A stretch of DNA of 64,000 nucleotides, taken from the NCBI GenBank assembly GCA_037157565.1, contig JAZHRO010000024.1, positions 210,489,501-210,553,500 on the forward strand. The letters are read 5' to 3'. Source of the DNA: Thalassia testudinum (taxonomy: Eukaryota; Streptophyta; Magnoliopsida; Alismatales; Hydrocharitaceae). A program made the position numbers and the translations under genes. The notes under the pieces were generated by a model. It was given only the letters and a program-made list of their open reading frames with translations. It searched no databases and was not told the origin of the DNA. This document shows, one piece after another, positions 1-11,692 of this stretch (its first letter is position 1; every line of letters starts with the position of its first letter).

Positions 1-516
1 ATACCTACTCAATACCCCCACCCCTGATACCCCTCTCCCCGTTGACACATTAACACCCCGATAACCCTTAAAAATAAAACCCCCATCACATCCCTCTTCA
101 CAAAACCCCCAAACTCTTAAGGCGAGATTCTTTTGGTCAGCAATGGTAGCAAACTAAGCTCTTAACGTATATTCTTCTGATTAGCCTTTTAGGAATTATT
201 CAACATGATGTCCATCGTACACTTATTTTTTGTTTTGATTTATATTTGATTTTAAGTTTTTATCTAGATTTCATTTTGGATTCTGGATAACATATTTTGA
301 TTTAAATTGATTTGAAGTTTTTTATTTAGTTTTCATTTTAGATTCTTGATTTAGATCTATTATTTATGTTATTGATAATAAACATGAATATTTGGATTCT
401 AATCACTACAATTTTTTTTTCAAAGATATCTAATCGTTTATATTCTAATAAAAGAGAAATATTAACTATGTTATTTTTATTATACTACTTGAAGTTGTTG
501 TATAGTTATAATATTA
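1..516. other. AT-rich intergenic flank, nothing recognised
   Basis: The first 120 bases are C-rich on the plus strand and the rest is strongly AT-rich. The only open frame is a short AT-rich one without recognisable motifs. The stretch is the left flank of the LINE insertion that follows. Confidence 0.6.
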
Positions 517-533
517 CATATAACATAAATTTT
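517..533. repeat. Target site duplication of LINE 1, left copy
   Basis: Seventeen bases here recur at 6005-6021 with one mismatch (CATATAACATAAATTTT against CATAAAACATAAATTTT). The copy abuts the poly-T tract that is the LINE poly-A tail on the minus strand. Because the duplication ends in T, its exact border with the tail is ambiguous by a few bases. Confidence 0.85.
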
Positions 534-639
534 TTTTTTTTTTTAAAAAGGAAAGGGTAGTTATCTAGGATGATAACTACCCAAATATATTAAATAGAGA
601 ACCAACGGCCAACGCTAATACAAGGGGCAAACACCAAGA

Positions 640-3600
640 CCCCTCACTCACAAGGACTCACTCCAAAGTTTAAACAAAACAGTAACAGACTCCACAAAAT
701 TCTCCACATAAGGCCTCTATCCTCTGAAGACGGCAGCATTCCTACCCAACCAAATGCCCCACAGGACCGCCAACTGTCTGGCCCTCTCCTTCGTACGAAA
801 GACATTCTGCTCAGCATTATCCCCTCCACCTCTATAGCTACACCAAAACTCATCAAATGACCAGCAATTCCACCACCCCGCTCCAATACGGCTCCAAATC
901 TGCACGACAAACGGGCAAGTGAAGAAAATGTGGTCAACCTCTTTATCATCATCATCTCCACACAACGGGAAAACCTTACTCTCCCCATGAGCCAATCTCG
1001 CCCTCTAAACCTTAGTCACGAGCCTCTTCCTAAGCAGCCAAACAAAAATCTTGACCTTCAACAGACATGCGACCTTCCAAACCTATCTACAATCTCTCAC
1101 CAAATCCAAATCACCCGTGGGACCCCCGCCGGATAATCACCTATATGCAGCCCCCACTGAGAACTCACCTTCATCCCAACCAAACATATCATTTCCGAAT
1201 GCCGGGTGCAGACCTAATTCTTCAAGCAATCTCTGGAAATCGTGAGTTCTCGCATCCGAAAGATTCCCTGTAAAGGACGGACACCAACCACCTTCCCAAA
1301 CATCGGCCACAGATGCCTCTTTATTCTGGGACACAGCAAAAAGTCTCGAAAATCTTCCAGCGAGTACACCCTACCCAGTCCAATCATCCTGCCAAAACCT
1401 GAAGATCTCCCCCGTCCCCACCACCGGTACAAAACAATTCTGCACCTTAGGAGCCACCATCGACAAACCTTTCAAGAAGTGAGAAGCATCCTTCGACGGA
1501 GATACCAGGAGATCCCAATGCAGCGAACCACCATAAGCCGTCCTGAAAACCTTGCCCACCCAATCCTCCCTACACTCCAAGAGGCCCCCAACCCACTTCG
1601 CCAACAAGCTATCATTAGACCTCCCCAGATCCCTCACCCCAAGCCCCCCTCCACTGGTTTGCAAACCTCTTCCTACGCCATCAACCTGGCACCATGCCCA
1701 TTCGACCCTTAATTGGACCAGAAGAAATTCCTCATATGCCTCCCCATCCTCAAGACAATCTGACGGGGCAACTTCAGGACAGAGGTGAAATACGACGGCA
1801 TTGTCGCAAGAATCGCCTTGAGCAAGACCAGCCTTCCACCCCTCGACAAAAGCCCGGATGCCCACCCCTCCAACCTCCCCATCAGGGGAGCCCAATCCTT
1901 CACCAGGATCCTACCATCTGTCAACGGCAAACCCAAATATCTGATCGGTAGCTTCACCTGCTCTGTGCCAAGACCCAAGCTACACTCCCTTACCTCCGCC
2001 TCTGTCAAATTAAAAGGGACAAAACCTGATTTAGACAGGTTAACCTATAGACCTAAAGCTTCGCCAAACAAGAAAAGTAAGATTCGCATCCTCCTGGCTT
2101 CCACTTCCCTGCCTTCTATAAAAAAAATCGTATCCGCATACTACAACGGGATGCTCGTCCCATCTCCCAAAGAGAAACCCCTCACCAAGTTCCTCTCACA
2201 AGATTTCTTAGCCGCCCTCGCAAGTGCATCTGATACAATAACAAAAAGCATCGGAACCAAAGGACATCCCTGTCTCACCCCCCTTCTCGGCTGAATCCAA
2301 CCCCCTGCCGGATTTCCATTGATAAGAACCGAGAACGACGTCATGGTGACACACCTCTTCATCCACTCGATCCACATAGGTGGAAAACCCTTCTTCATCA
2401 AGGATGGCCAAAGAAACGATCACTGCACTGAGTCATATACCGTACTGAAATCGACCTTCCACATGAAAGCCTTCCTCCTACTCTTCCAAAACGATACGAT
2501 CTCCGAGGCCATCACGTACCCCTCCAAAATATTTCTGCCAGGGACAAAAGCCGTCTGTACCTGATCCACAATCTTTGCCAAGGTCCTCCTCAGCCTATTC
2601 GCCAAGATCTTAGCCACAATCAGGTAGATAGCATTTGAGAGAGCTATCGGCCTGTACTCCTAGATCTCCTCTGCACCCTCCTTCAGCAATAGGAATATGT
2701 AAAACTTGTTCAATTTGTTGAAGCCCGAATTTCCATCTCTGAACTCTTACAAGACCTGCACCACATCCTCCTTCACCACCAGCCAAAACTCCTTATAAAA
2801 GGCAACCGGAAAACCATCCGAGCCTGGACACCCATCAGCATTCAACTCTCAGATTGCCTTATGAATCTCATCTTCCTCAAACAGACCCGTCAAGAAACCC
2901 GCTTTCGCATCCCCGATCCATGGCACCTCGGATCCCAACCACCTCCATCTACCCCCTTGCCTCCTCCCGGTAAACTCTCTGAAGTACCTCGCAGCTGCCC
3001 CACCCACCGCCTTTCTTCCCACAAACTCCTCCCCTTCCACCACCAACCTATCGATCCAATTCCTCCTCCCCGATGCAGCCATATGAAAAAATTGAGTGTG
3101 AGAATCACCCTCCTTGAGCCACCTCTGCCTGGATCTCACCTTCCACTCCATTTCTACCTTCCAATCATCCTCTTGTATCACCTGTAAGTACTTCGCTCTA
3201 TTCACCCTGTCAACATCAGAAAGGAGACCAACATCCTCAGCCAAGTCTAGCCGTGCAATCTCACTAAGAACCTCATCTTTCCTCTTCCCACACTCCTTAA
3301 TTTGCTTCTTATGGACCTTGAGGAAGGACTTCAAGTCTCGCAATTTATCTTCCAATCTGGCAGCTGCCAAGCCATCCACATGAACAGATCTCCATCTCTC
3401 TTCCACCAGTCCCCTGAATCCCTCTTCAAGGAGTCAGGCTCTGTCAAACTTAAAATACATTCCATGCCTCCAACCCTCATTCGTCACCCACAGCAAGGGA
3501 GTGTGGTCCGAGAACGGTCGCTCCAGGGATCTAACCTCCGCCACAGGGAACGTCTCTGCCATCGTCATCGAGACGAAAAATCTATCAATCCGAGACCGTT

Positions 3601-4175
3601 CTCCGCCAAAACTCCTCCAGGTGAAGTGGCAAGAGGGTGGCATGTCAACCAACCCATGCGCCGCAACAAATCCCGCAAAGGCCTCAGAGCCTTGATCCAC
3701 CCCCCACAGCCATCTGGTCTATCCTCCGCCAGCAAAGTAACAATAAAATCACCTCCAATCAACCACGGTATCCCCTGATGTGCTGTCGCGACCTGGCCCA
3801 AATCCTCCCACAGAGCATGCCTCCTCCCACTATCCGTCGGATCGTATACCAAGGAGAAGAGCATGCAAAGATTGTCCCAACGCCTCTGCAACCTGACAGT
3901 AACAATATGGGACCCGACCATCTAGTCCAGCAAGAAGAAAGCATCTTCCTTCCACCCAACAACAATCCCACCTGCACTTCCAACGCATTAAGAGCCAAAA
4001 ACTCCCCAAAACCGCTCCCCCCTACCTCCTTCCATAATCTCCTGTCACAGCTCCCCTACTTAGTCTCCTGGAGAAACACCACCTCAGGACCCCACCTCTG
4101 GATATATCCACACAAAGCTGCCTACCTAGAGGATTCGTTTAATCCCCTCACATTCCATGAAAGGACCTTAGTCAT
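640..4175 (-). pseudogene. LINE 1 ORF2, endonuclease-reverse transcriptase
   Basis: ORF2 of L1 elements nicks the target and primes reverse transcription there. The frame begins at the ATG at 4173-4175, followed at once by the APE-type endonuclease motif WNVRGLN and then the LQETK motif. The catalytic GGDFN box reads GGDFI, near 3745. The SDH motif (SDHTPLL) is present near 3500. The reverse transcriptase region covers about 2880-1400. Its active-site box, near 2131-2145, reads Tyr-Ala-Asp-Thr preceded by a stop, so one Asp codon is missing compared with the usual ADD. The C-terminal zf-RVT region (CX2C and HX3-4C residues) lies at about 650-1050. Frames change repeatedly, so no intact product is possible. 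Confidence 0.85.
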
Positions 4176-4199
4176 GAAGAAATTCAGGAGACTCCCCCT

Positions 4200-5995
4200 C
4201 ACATCGTGCACCTGAACCCCACCTCCACAGCCACCTTGTCTACCTCCCCCCCTTCCACTTTATCAACCCTACCGGGCAGGCCCTGCTACATCTGCCCCCC
4301 TAGCGAGGCACCCCCCTCCATAGCCTGCACCACCTCACCAGCCCCTCCCTCCTCCGCCGGACCCTCCTCAGCCCTAGCACCTCCTTCAGCTCCAGCCACC
4401 CGCTACCCGTCATCGCCAGCAGCAGCTACTGCCTCAACCCCCGCATCGCCTCCGCCACCTACCAAGCCCATCGTCAACTTCTCCCCCCGCATACCAGCTG
4501 ACGCATCGACGCCAACCACCACCATCCTCCGACGCTGGACATCCCCTACCTCGCTCCTAGCTAGAGCGGTCACGACCCTCCCCCTCCGATAGGACCATCT
4601 CGGCTTGTACGTGAGCCGCTGCAATATTGGCTTCCTCGGCCTCCACCTCTGCACGCGCATCACCTCCCCATCCGCGTCACTCATCGCTACCCAGTTGGTC
4701 CGGTCGAGATCAGGTCGAGGGCTCGCCTCCAAAACCCCCTGACCGTGGCTAGCGCTGGAGGTCTGTCCCGAACCCTCGCACGAAACGAAGCTCGACCCAA
4801 AGACCCCTCCGAAGCCATCTCTCCCCGCCTCCAGATCCAATCCGCCCGACCTGGATCCACCACAAGAACACCCCTTAAAACCCTACTCCACCTCAGCAGG
4901 GTCCTCCGCCCTCAGCGTCGCAGACTCCTCCATCGCCTCCTCCGCAAAACCCGCATTTCCCTCTAAAACCCTCGCCCTCTTGTCTGCCTCATATCGCACC
5001 GCGGGGATCGCAACAGTCGTGCAATCATCGCCGCGATCTTTCGCCTTCCCAAAAACAGCCTGTCCCCTATCCGCCCGCACGTCACCTCCGACGCCAAGCT
5101 CTGCCGTCACACCGCCAACCACCACCTCAGCGAAAGACCGAGGTCTTCCTGGTTCCCGCGAGATCCGAACCAGCCAAGAGGAGCTCCCCCACCTGAGGAC
5201 CACCTTCTCCGCAAGCTGCATCCTCAGCTTCATCTCCACCCACGCCCCGAACCTTGACAAGTCCACCGATCTCAAACCCAAACCCTCGCAGCTTCGGAGC
5301 CTCGCAAAAGGAGCGACCACTGCTGCCGCCACCTCCATCGAAAGAAGGAAGAGAGGGACCCCCTCAATCAACACCCTCTGCCTTGTACCAAGCGGCGGCC
5401 ACTCCTCCACGGCCCCATCTGACCTCACCGGCCATCGCCACCTCACCACACCCCGACCACACAGCAGCTCCTTGAAAGCCAGGCGTCGCAACATCCCCTG
5501 TCCAAGCCCCAACAGTATCAGGCAGCCGCTCCTGAGGGACGCCACTCCAAAGGACCCCCTTCCGATCCCCAAGAACGAAGCGACTGCCCTTCTCAAGTCC
5601 CCCACACCCACCTCCCCTTCCAGCACCACCGGAACCAGAGCCGCCGCCAACCTCCCCTCCAAGGTCCCGATCTCCGACCACGACGCCTCAACCTCCACGA
5701 GAGGCGCCCCCTCCGGAGGAGGTGGCAGCACCCTCGTCTTCCCCACAGAAGCCTTGTCAACCAACTCACGGAGCCCGCAGCCCGCCCGCCTATCTCCGAG
5801 ACCACCACACCGCAGACACCTCACCAGCTCCCTACAGTTCACCACAAAATACCCCCTCCCAAGGCACTTGAAACATCGCACCGGCTCCGCCCCCCTCCGC
5901 AACCTCCTCTTCACCACCGACCAACCAGAACCATCCCTCTCCCACCCACGTGTTTCCCTCCTCGCGCTCCCCCTCTCGCTCCCTCTCTCACTCAT
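4200..5995 (-). pseudogene. LINE 1 ORF1, zinc-knuckle RNA-binding protein
   Basis: ORF1 of plant L1 elements encodes a nucleic-acid-binding protein of the retrotransposition particle. The frame opens with ATG at 5995 and runs 370 codons to a stop at 4880-4882. The same frame then stays open from about 4840 to 4403, so the stop looks like a point mutation. Two CCHC-like knuckles lie near residues 39-66 (plus positions about 5790-5885), with spacing CX2CX4-X-X4C. Both histidine positions are changed, to Tyr in the first and Asp in the second, which should weaken zinc binding. The protein is very rich in Arg, Gly and Val and the DNA is GC-rich. It lies immediately upstream of ORF2. Confidence 0.75.
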
Positions 5996-6004
5996 TTTCT
6001 ATCC

Positions 6005-6021
6005 CATAAAACATAAATTTT
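6005..6021. repeat. Target site duplication of LINE 1, right copy
   Basis: The copy differs at one base from 517-533. Together they define a 17-bp duplication, in the usual size range for L1 target-primed insertion. Confidence 0.85.
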
Positions 6022-6099
6022 AATAAGCTAACAATTATTTTATATTTCTAAAATAAAAAAATGCAAAACCGCATACTCATTCGAATACCGCATACTCTT

Positions 6100-8017
6100 T
6101 ATACAATGACCCAACCGACCGCATATTGCTTGCCGACTTCCTAAACCTCAACCTCAACTGATAGTAGAAAAATATGGTACAGACTTATGAAATATCACAT
6201 CTGCAAAAAAATAATAGTGAGAATTAAGTGGATCAAAGCATCTATACCCCTTTTGGGTTCTAGAATAATCCAAGAAAACACACTGACAGCCCATGGTGCC
6301 AATTTATCTCATCCAAGAGTCAAATCATGAACAAATGCGATGCACCCAAAAATACGAGGGATACAGAACCAACAAGATTTACTCATGAATGGCAAAGTTT
6401 GGCATCCTATTGATAAAAAAATTGGCTGTAAGAACAACATCCCCCATTATAAAGCAAGACAATATGATGCATAAGAGTGCATAAAACATCTAACATGTGT
6501 GTATGTTTCCTCCAAACAACTCCATTCTGCTGAGAGGTATGAACAGAAGTGCTTTAGTCAACAATCCCATTACCATGGAAAAACTGCAACAAGCAAGAAA
6601 TACAGAACTCGAACGCATTATCATAAAGAAATATTTTAATAGTGACAAAAAATTAGGTCTTTATTTTCATAACAAAATTCTCAATAATAGTTCCAACATC
6701 AAATTTATTTTGTCAAGAATAACCAACACAGGAGAAATCATCAATAAGAACAACAAAGTAACGATGTCCAAGGCGATCAAGAACTTGACTTGGACCTTAC
6801 GCATCCACATGGACTAAATTAAAACAAAAGACCCAATATGAGTAGAAACCCAAAAACTGACACAGTGGTGTTTGCCAAGTTGGCAGGCGTCGCAGGTGAT
6901 GGTGGTACTAGCAAGCATGTGGGGTAGAACACGTCCAAGTCTCACAAAAAGGTAGCCAAGGCTAAGATGCCATTGGATGGGAAATCCAATGACCAAAGCA
7001 GTCTCCCCCCGACTCACAGAAGCAATAGTGGCAATTAGACAACAACTTAGACGGTACGCTGCTCCTTCCTCACGTCCTCCACCAATCGTCCTTCCCATGA
7101 GCCTGTCCTACAAGACACAAGAGTTCGCATCAAAAATAGCTCTGCAATTAAGCCCTCTAATAATACGACTATCAGAGAGGAGGCTAAGTGGAAAATTGGG
7201 AACATAAAGAACATTCAGCAACTGCAAAGTAGAAGAAAGAAATACTCTCCCCTTTCCCGCAACCTATGACAATCTATTATCTGCCACATACACTATTCTG
7301 CCTGGAGGGACAAATCTCAAGTCGGAAAAGGTATTTGAAGTACCACATAAGTGTCGTGAGGCTCCTGAATCCACCAACCAATCTCCGATACTGAGTGTAG
7401 ACAAGTATGCATCAATGATACCTAACATGCAGGCAGTTGCTGCTGTCTCTGGAGGAGTATGCTGGGAAAGGTGACTAAACTTCTATAATAACTCTTTAAA
7501 CTCTGCTCTGGCCACGGTATCAGATATAGGTGGAGTAGTCTCTGTCGCCTAGTGAGCAGCAACTAGCTTTCCACGCTTCTGCCAACACATGGCCTCAGTA
7601 TCACCCAGTCGGCCACAATAAGCGCACAAAGGCTTGGGATAGCCTCATGAACCTCGTCCACAGCCACGACCACAGGTAAACGGCGCTCCTCCATAGACTA
7701 TAGGAACCATGAAAAGCAACCAATGCAGGAGTCTAGCCAGTGGTCTCAGTAGAAGTAATAGGAACTATAACCCTGATGAGTCTACTACATGTCTCCTCAA
7801 GAGTAGGCAAGTCAGTCATCGTCAGAATCTGATCATGTTCAACTGCATAATCTAGCCCCAAACTAAACAGAAATAAGGAAACTATAAGCTCTCTTTAAGG
7901 CATTCCAAGAGGACCATGTGCAACCAAATCTAGATGAGTTATGTCACTCCAATAATCCCTTGACCTAAAAGTAGTACTGAGCCAAATCCTGACAAAGGTG
8001 AAAAAGCTCATGATAAA
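6100..8017 (-). pseudogene. Old Copia (A): gag C-terminus, protease and integrase fragment
   Basis: Read on the minus strand from 8017 down, the decayed Ty1/Copia polyprotein gives gag with a knuckle (CAYCGRLG...C, the His position changed to Asp) at about 7570-7630. The protease active site DSGASRH lies at about 7350-7380. The GAG-pre-integrase segment (WHLSLG...CDACQLGKHH) follows at 6840-6990, and integrase remnants lie at about 6230-6560, including the conserved GCIAFVHD segment. Stops and frameshifts are frequent. Reverse transcriptase, RNase H and the 3' LTR are missing to the left. The gag frame continues across the younger Copia at 15431, which shows that this element was split by that insertion. 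Confidence 0.8.
8013..8017. repeat. Target duplication ATAAA, left copy
   Basis: Five bases, ATAAA, directly before the 5' LTR of Copia B. They are repeated exactly at 15426-15430. Confidence 0.9.
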
Positions 8018-8147
8018 TGTTGAGTTATGTTTGTGAGTCATGTTGACTCCCTTTTGTTTTTTCTATAAGGGTAATATTGTAATTCTTATTTGGTGTGCTT
8101 AGGCATCAGGCCTCTTTGAAATAAACCTATGCCGTTACCACCTAACA
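8018..8147 (+). repeat. 5' LTR of Copia B (130 bp)
   Basis: The LTR runs from TGTTGAG to ACCTAACA, with TG and CA ends. It aligns with the 3' LTR except for a gap of about 10 bases that removes the TATATAAAAG segment, so this copy lacks the probable TATA box. Confidence 0.92.
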
Positions 8148-8159
8148 TGGTATCAGAGC
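8148..8159 (+). promoter_or_regulatory. Primer-binding site of Copia B
   Basis: TGGTATCAGAGC directly follows the 5' LTR. This is the standard plant Copia primer-binding site, complementary to the 3' end of initiator tRNA-Met. Confidence 0.93.
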
Positions 8160-8877
8160 AACGGTCCTAGACCAGGGCTCTGGTATCCCACCAAAACCTA
8201 GCTGCCTACCCCCCCACCAAAACCCTAACTGCCACCCTCTCTCAACGGCGTCGTCGGCTCCCAATCCAGCAGCACCGTTGTCTACTAGCCACCAAGGATA
8301 CCACCACCGGTCTACCGACCCCTCCCCACGCCACTACGCCTTTTCCTACCCCCAGGTGGGACTGCTGGTCGTTTAGGTCACTATCCGCCTGGTCTCCCCG
8401 CATGGCCTCCACTGTGGCGCTAACCAGCAGTAGGCCTCTGACCACCGTTGTTGGTCCTTCTCTCCCTCTTCCTCACCAGCGTCGACGCCACCGTTTCACC
8501 ATCGCCAACAGGCTCTGTAGCCTCCTCTGCCTCCTACGTCGCCGCTGCACCTCTGCAAAGGTGACGTAGGGAGATGTTCTTCAATCTGGTCCCCTTCTAC
8601 AAGGCGTCTACCGGGAATCTCTTGAAGAGAGAGCACCGCTAAGGCCTCATCCATGCCCTAACACATGCAAAGGAATGTTGTTGCTAGTACCCAAGAGGTA
8701 CATAATCTGAAATTTGGAGTCTTGAGTATATGTGCAGTTCAAATCCCATGATCAGATTTTCAAACCATAAAGCCCTTGATCTTTGTGGATCTTCATTCCA
8801 GCTATTATGGGGGACCATAAGGAACCAATTGGTGACTCTGTGGGGAAGATATCTACCACGAGCACCTCCCCTCACAT
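8160..8877 (+). other. Copia B leader
   Basis: C-rich, largely non-coding leader between the primer-binding site and the first gag-like codons near 8878. No conserved domain was seen. Confidence 0.5.
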
Positions 8878-9740
8878 GCAAAGAACGTCTATCAAGTTGG
8901 ATGGATCCAACTTTCTACTTTGGTCTACCTCTTTTTACCAGTTTGTTGGATAACACAAGAAGAAATATATCCTGACAGATGATATTTCAGCTGCGAAGAT
9001 TGCAGACTGGGAGGTTGATAATGACTGGGTGGCGACATGTCTTCTAAACAACATGACTCAGATGATCCCCAAATAAGTCATGGTGTATGCCTCTGCAAAA
9101 AAAAAATGTGGGAAGTGTTGCATGAGATTCATTCCCACAAGGGTAACATTACCAGACTTTATAGAGTTGTAGAGGACATCCATACTCTTAGGAAGGGCAC
9201 TATGGCACGATGAAGAATCTCTAGAACAAGCAAGATGTCTACCAACCTATATCTACTGATGCAGCAGTCATTGCTAAGCAGAGAGAAGCCATAAGATCCA
9301 TTTAGCTTCTCTCTGATTGTGGCCCTGAGTACAAGGCGATAAAGGATCAATACCATGGATGAGATTCCCACACCAACACAGATTTATGCTCGTCTCTCTA
9401 GGCTTAACACTGCTGATCCAATACCCACCGCTAATGCCTCTGCTATAGCCACTGTTGGTCATGGTAGGGGAGCTTATGGAGACAGAGCAAGTCGATCTCG
9501 TGGTAGTACACATGGATGTGGTAGAGGTCAAAGCTCCTCCTATGAGTACTGTCACAAAAATGGACACATTGTGAACCGTTGTTGGGTGAAGCACGGATAT
9601 CCACAGGATATGGATCCACGTGCTCATCAGGTATCTACAGAAGACACATCTCAGGCACAGGAAGATGATAACCAGATTTTGATCTCCAAAACTGATTGAG
9701 CGCTACTTGGCTTCTCAGGCATCCACTTCTACCTCCGTTC
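8878..9740 (+). pseudogene. Copia B gag
   Basis: Gag would form the virus-like particle. A Copia gag start-like segment (ATGCAAAGAACG, then KLDGSNFLLWS) lies at 8878 and a UBN2-type helical region follows with several stops. The only long open piece is 9355-9699. It contains the nucleic-acid-binding knuckle at about 9541-9590, reading Y-X2-C-X4-H-X4-C. The first Cys codon TGT has become TAT (9541-9543), a G-to-A change that breaks the zinc ligand set. Confidence 0.75.
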
Positions 9741-9960
9741 AGAGATCTACAAGTACTGCAGCTCTGTCAGCTAGATCCCAATCCCTGGTATGGCTTGCGA
9801 ATTCAGGTGCCTCCTCTCACATAACTGGTGATACCACCTTATTTTCCTCTACGTAAGGTCTTGCTACACCTTTTCAGGTTAAGGTAGCAAATGGTGGCTT
9901 GTCACCAACTGGCCTTAGGAACATATCTATATCCTCTACTTTACCATTGTCAAATGTTAT
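9741..9960 (+). pseudogene. Copia B protease, active-site Asp lost
   Basis: The Copia aspartic protease signature is visible as WLANSGASSHITGD at about 9790-9830. In the family the motif is (D)SGAS. Here the Asp codon at 9800-9802 is AAT (Asn), one G-to-A change from GAT. The protein could not process the polyprotein. Confidence 0.8.
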
Positions 9961-10079
9961 GCATGCTTCCAAGTTTTCTCTTAATCTGATGTCTATTAGC
10001 CAGATTACAAAGGATTTGAGATGTCAAGCAGTGTTTTATAACCAATACTTCTTTTTGCAAGACATCTAAATGATGAGGT

Positions 10080-11010
10080 GAATTGGTGGCGGGCTTAAGC
10101 AGAATGGTATTTACTATCTTCATGTCCCTCCCTCCAATACCGATGTTGTTTGTGCTACTTCTCCTCTCCAATGGCACCTTCGTCTTGGTCATCCAAGTTT
10201 ACATGTTCTTCACCGCCAGTTCCCTAAGTTGTCTTTTCCGGATATTTTTAAGTGTGATGCCAGTCAGTTGGGCAAGCACCATAGGTCTTCCATTACATCG
10301 AAAAATAAAAGAGTGATTTTACTCTTGTTCATGCTAATGTTTGAGGCCCGTGTAGGGTCAACAATGTTAGAGGCTTTCGGTACTTTCTTGTGCTTGTGGA
10401 TGACCACACCCGAATGTTTTGGGTGTTTATGATGAAAGAAAAATCCAAAGTCTTTGATATTGTAAAAAAAAATTGTTTTGGAAATAAAGACTTAATTTTC
10501 TTCTGTTATAAAAAATTTTCGAAGTGATAATAGCTTGGAATTTGTGACTATCAGGACTACTACCTTCTTTAAGTCTGTGGGTATTATTCATCAAACTACT
10601 TGCATCTATACTTCCCAATAAAATGAGGTAGCTAAACGTAAGCTTAGACATTTGCCTGGCCTGTTCCATTATGTTTCAAATGAATGTTCCTTCTTCGTTT
10701 TGAGTAGATGTTCTTACTACTACCTACCTGGTGAATCATGTTTCTTCGTTGTTTTAGGGGGTATAGCTCCCTACTCCATGTTGTATCCTGGCAAAGACAT
10801 TTTATGTCACTCCAATTGTTTTTAGTTGTGTGCTTTATCCATCTCCCTTATGTGAACAAGATTTCTCCTCGTTCCGTAAAATGCATCTTTTTGAGTTATC
10901 CTAAAACCCAGAAAGGCTACCGCTGTTGTGATTTAATTTCACGGAAATTCTATGTATCTGCCGATGTTACTTTTTCGAGGAGATTCCTCACTACCAGAAT
11001 CAGGAGAAGC
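10080..11010 (+). pseudogene. Copia B integrase
   Basis: A GAG-pre-integrase segment lies at about 10165-10300 (WHLRLGHPS, then CDASQLGKHHRSS). The rve catalytic core covers about 10320-10740 with FLVLVDDHTR near 10390 and several frameshifts and stops. The conserved C-terminal segment (PYVNKISPRSVKCIFL, then KGYRCCD) is at 10840-10930. It follows the protease, in Copia order. Confidence 0.8.
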
Positions 11011-11389
11011 AGTCCATTACTCATCCCAAGGTTCCTTTTCCTATTCTGTCTAAGCCACCTACATCACAGGCCACACAACATGATCCTGGTCCTTACCCAT
11101 ATCATCCTGAGGTTCCACTTGCTGATACCTTTCAGAGTAGAACTCAGGATGTTCCTTAAGTGAAGGAGCCATTATCTACCATTTCTGCTCAACCTCCACC
11201 AACTACCAATGACTCATCTGAGGACCAAGTACCTATTATTACTGAGGATACTACCCTGAACCTTTTTATTACTCAAAGGCTCCAAGGTCATGTGCTAAAT
11301 ATTTTGTATTTTAATTTGTCACTTGACATTTTACCTGCAGTTGGATGACAATTTCCCCTAGCAATTGATAGTTTATAGGTTCCACAGGA

Positions 11390-11692
11390 CCATCATGAGG
11401 CCTTTCGAGATCCATCTTGGGCCTTGGCTATAGAGGAGGAGATAACAGCTCCACAGTCCCGTGGGACATGGGATCTTGTTAATCTACCCCCAGGTGCTAT
11501 AGTTGTGGGGTGTAGATAGGTTTTCACCCTAAAATGTTGTCCACATGGAACTATATAAAGATACAAGGCTCGCCTAGTTGCCAAGGGCTACACTCAGACC
11601 TTCGATGTGAATTACTTTGAATCATTCTCCCTAGTAGCTCACCTTAATTCTGCCAGGATTCTACTTTCTCTTGCAGTTAACAAGAGGTGGAC
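11390..11692 (+). pseudogene. Copia B reverse transcriptase, N-terminal part
   Basis: Reverse transcriptase N-terminus with the segment RYKARLVAKGYTQTF near 11550-11600 and LLSLAVNKRWT at 11663-11692. The frame is interrupted in the middle of the Trp-Thr-Val codons by the solo LTR and resumes at 14065 with HQLDIK. Confidence 0.85.

Larger units (their letters stand above)
534..6004 (-). mobile_element. L1-type LINE, near full length (LINE 1)
   Basis: A non-LTR retrotransposon read on the minus strand. The poly-A tail is the poly-T at 531-544. ORF2 with endonuclease, reverse transcriptase and C-terminal zinc-binding domains lies at about 640-4175, and ORF1 with zinc knuckles at about 4200-5995. 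A 17-bp target duplication flanks it. The ORF1 ATG lies only about 9 bases from the 5' border, so either the 5' UTR is nearly absent or the element is slightly 5'-truncated. ORF2 is broken by several frameshifts and stops. The first 140 bases of the 3' end closely match LINE 2 (16266) and more distantly LINE 3 (24403), so the three belong to related L1 lineages. Confidence 0.9.

Noticed and set aside
1242..1895. Long plus-strand and alternative-frame ORFs over the LINE
   Set aside because: They are shadows of ORF2; only the minus frames give endonuclease, reverse transcriptase and zf-RVT motifs.
4980..6023. 347-codon plus-strand ORF opposite LINE ORF1
   Set aside because: Ser/Pro/Thr-rich antisense by-product of GC-rich ORF1. 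The opposite strand has knuckle-like motifs and sits in LINE order.
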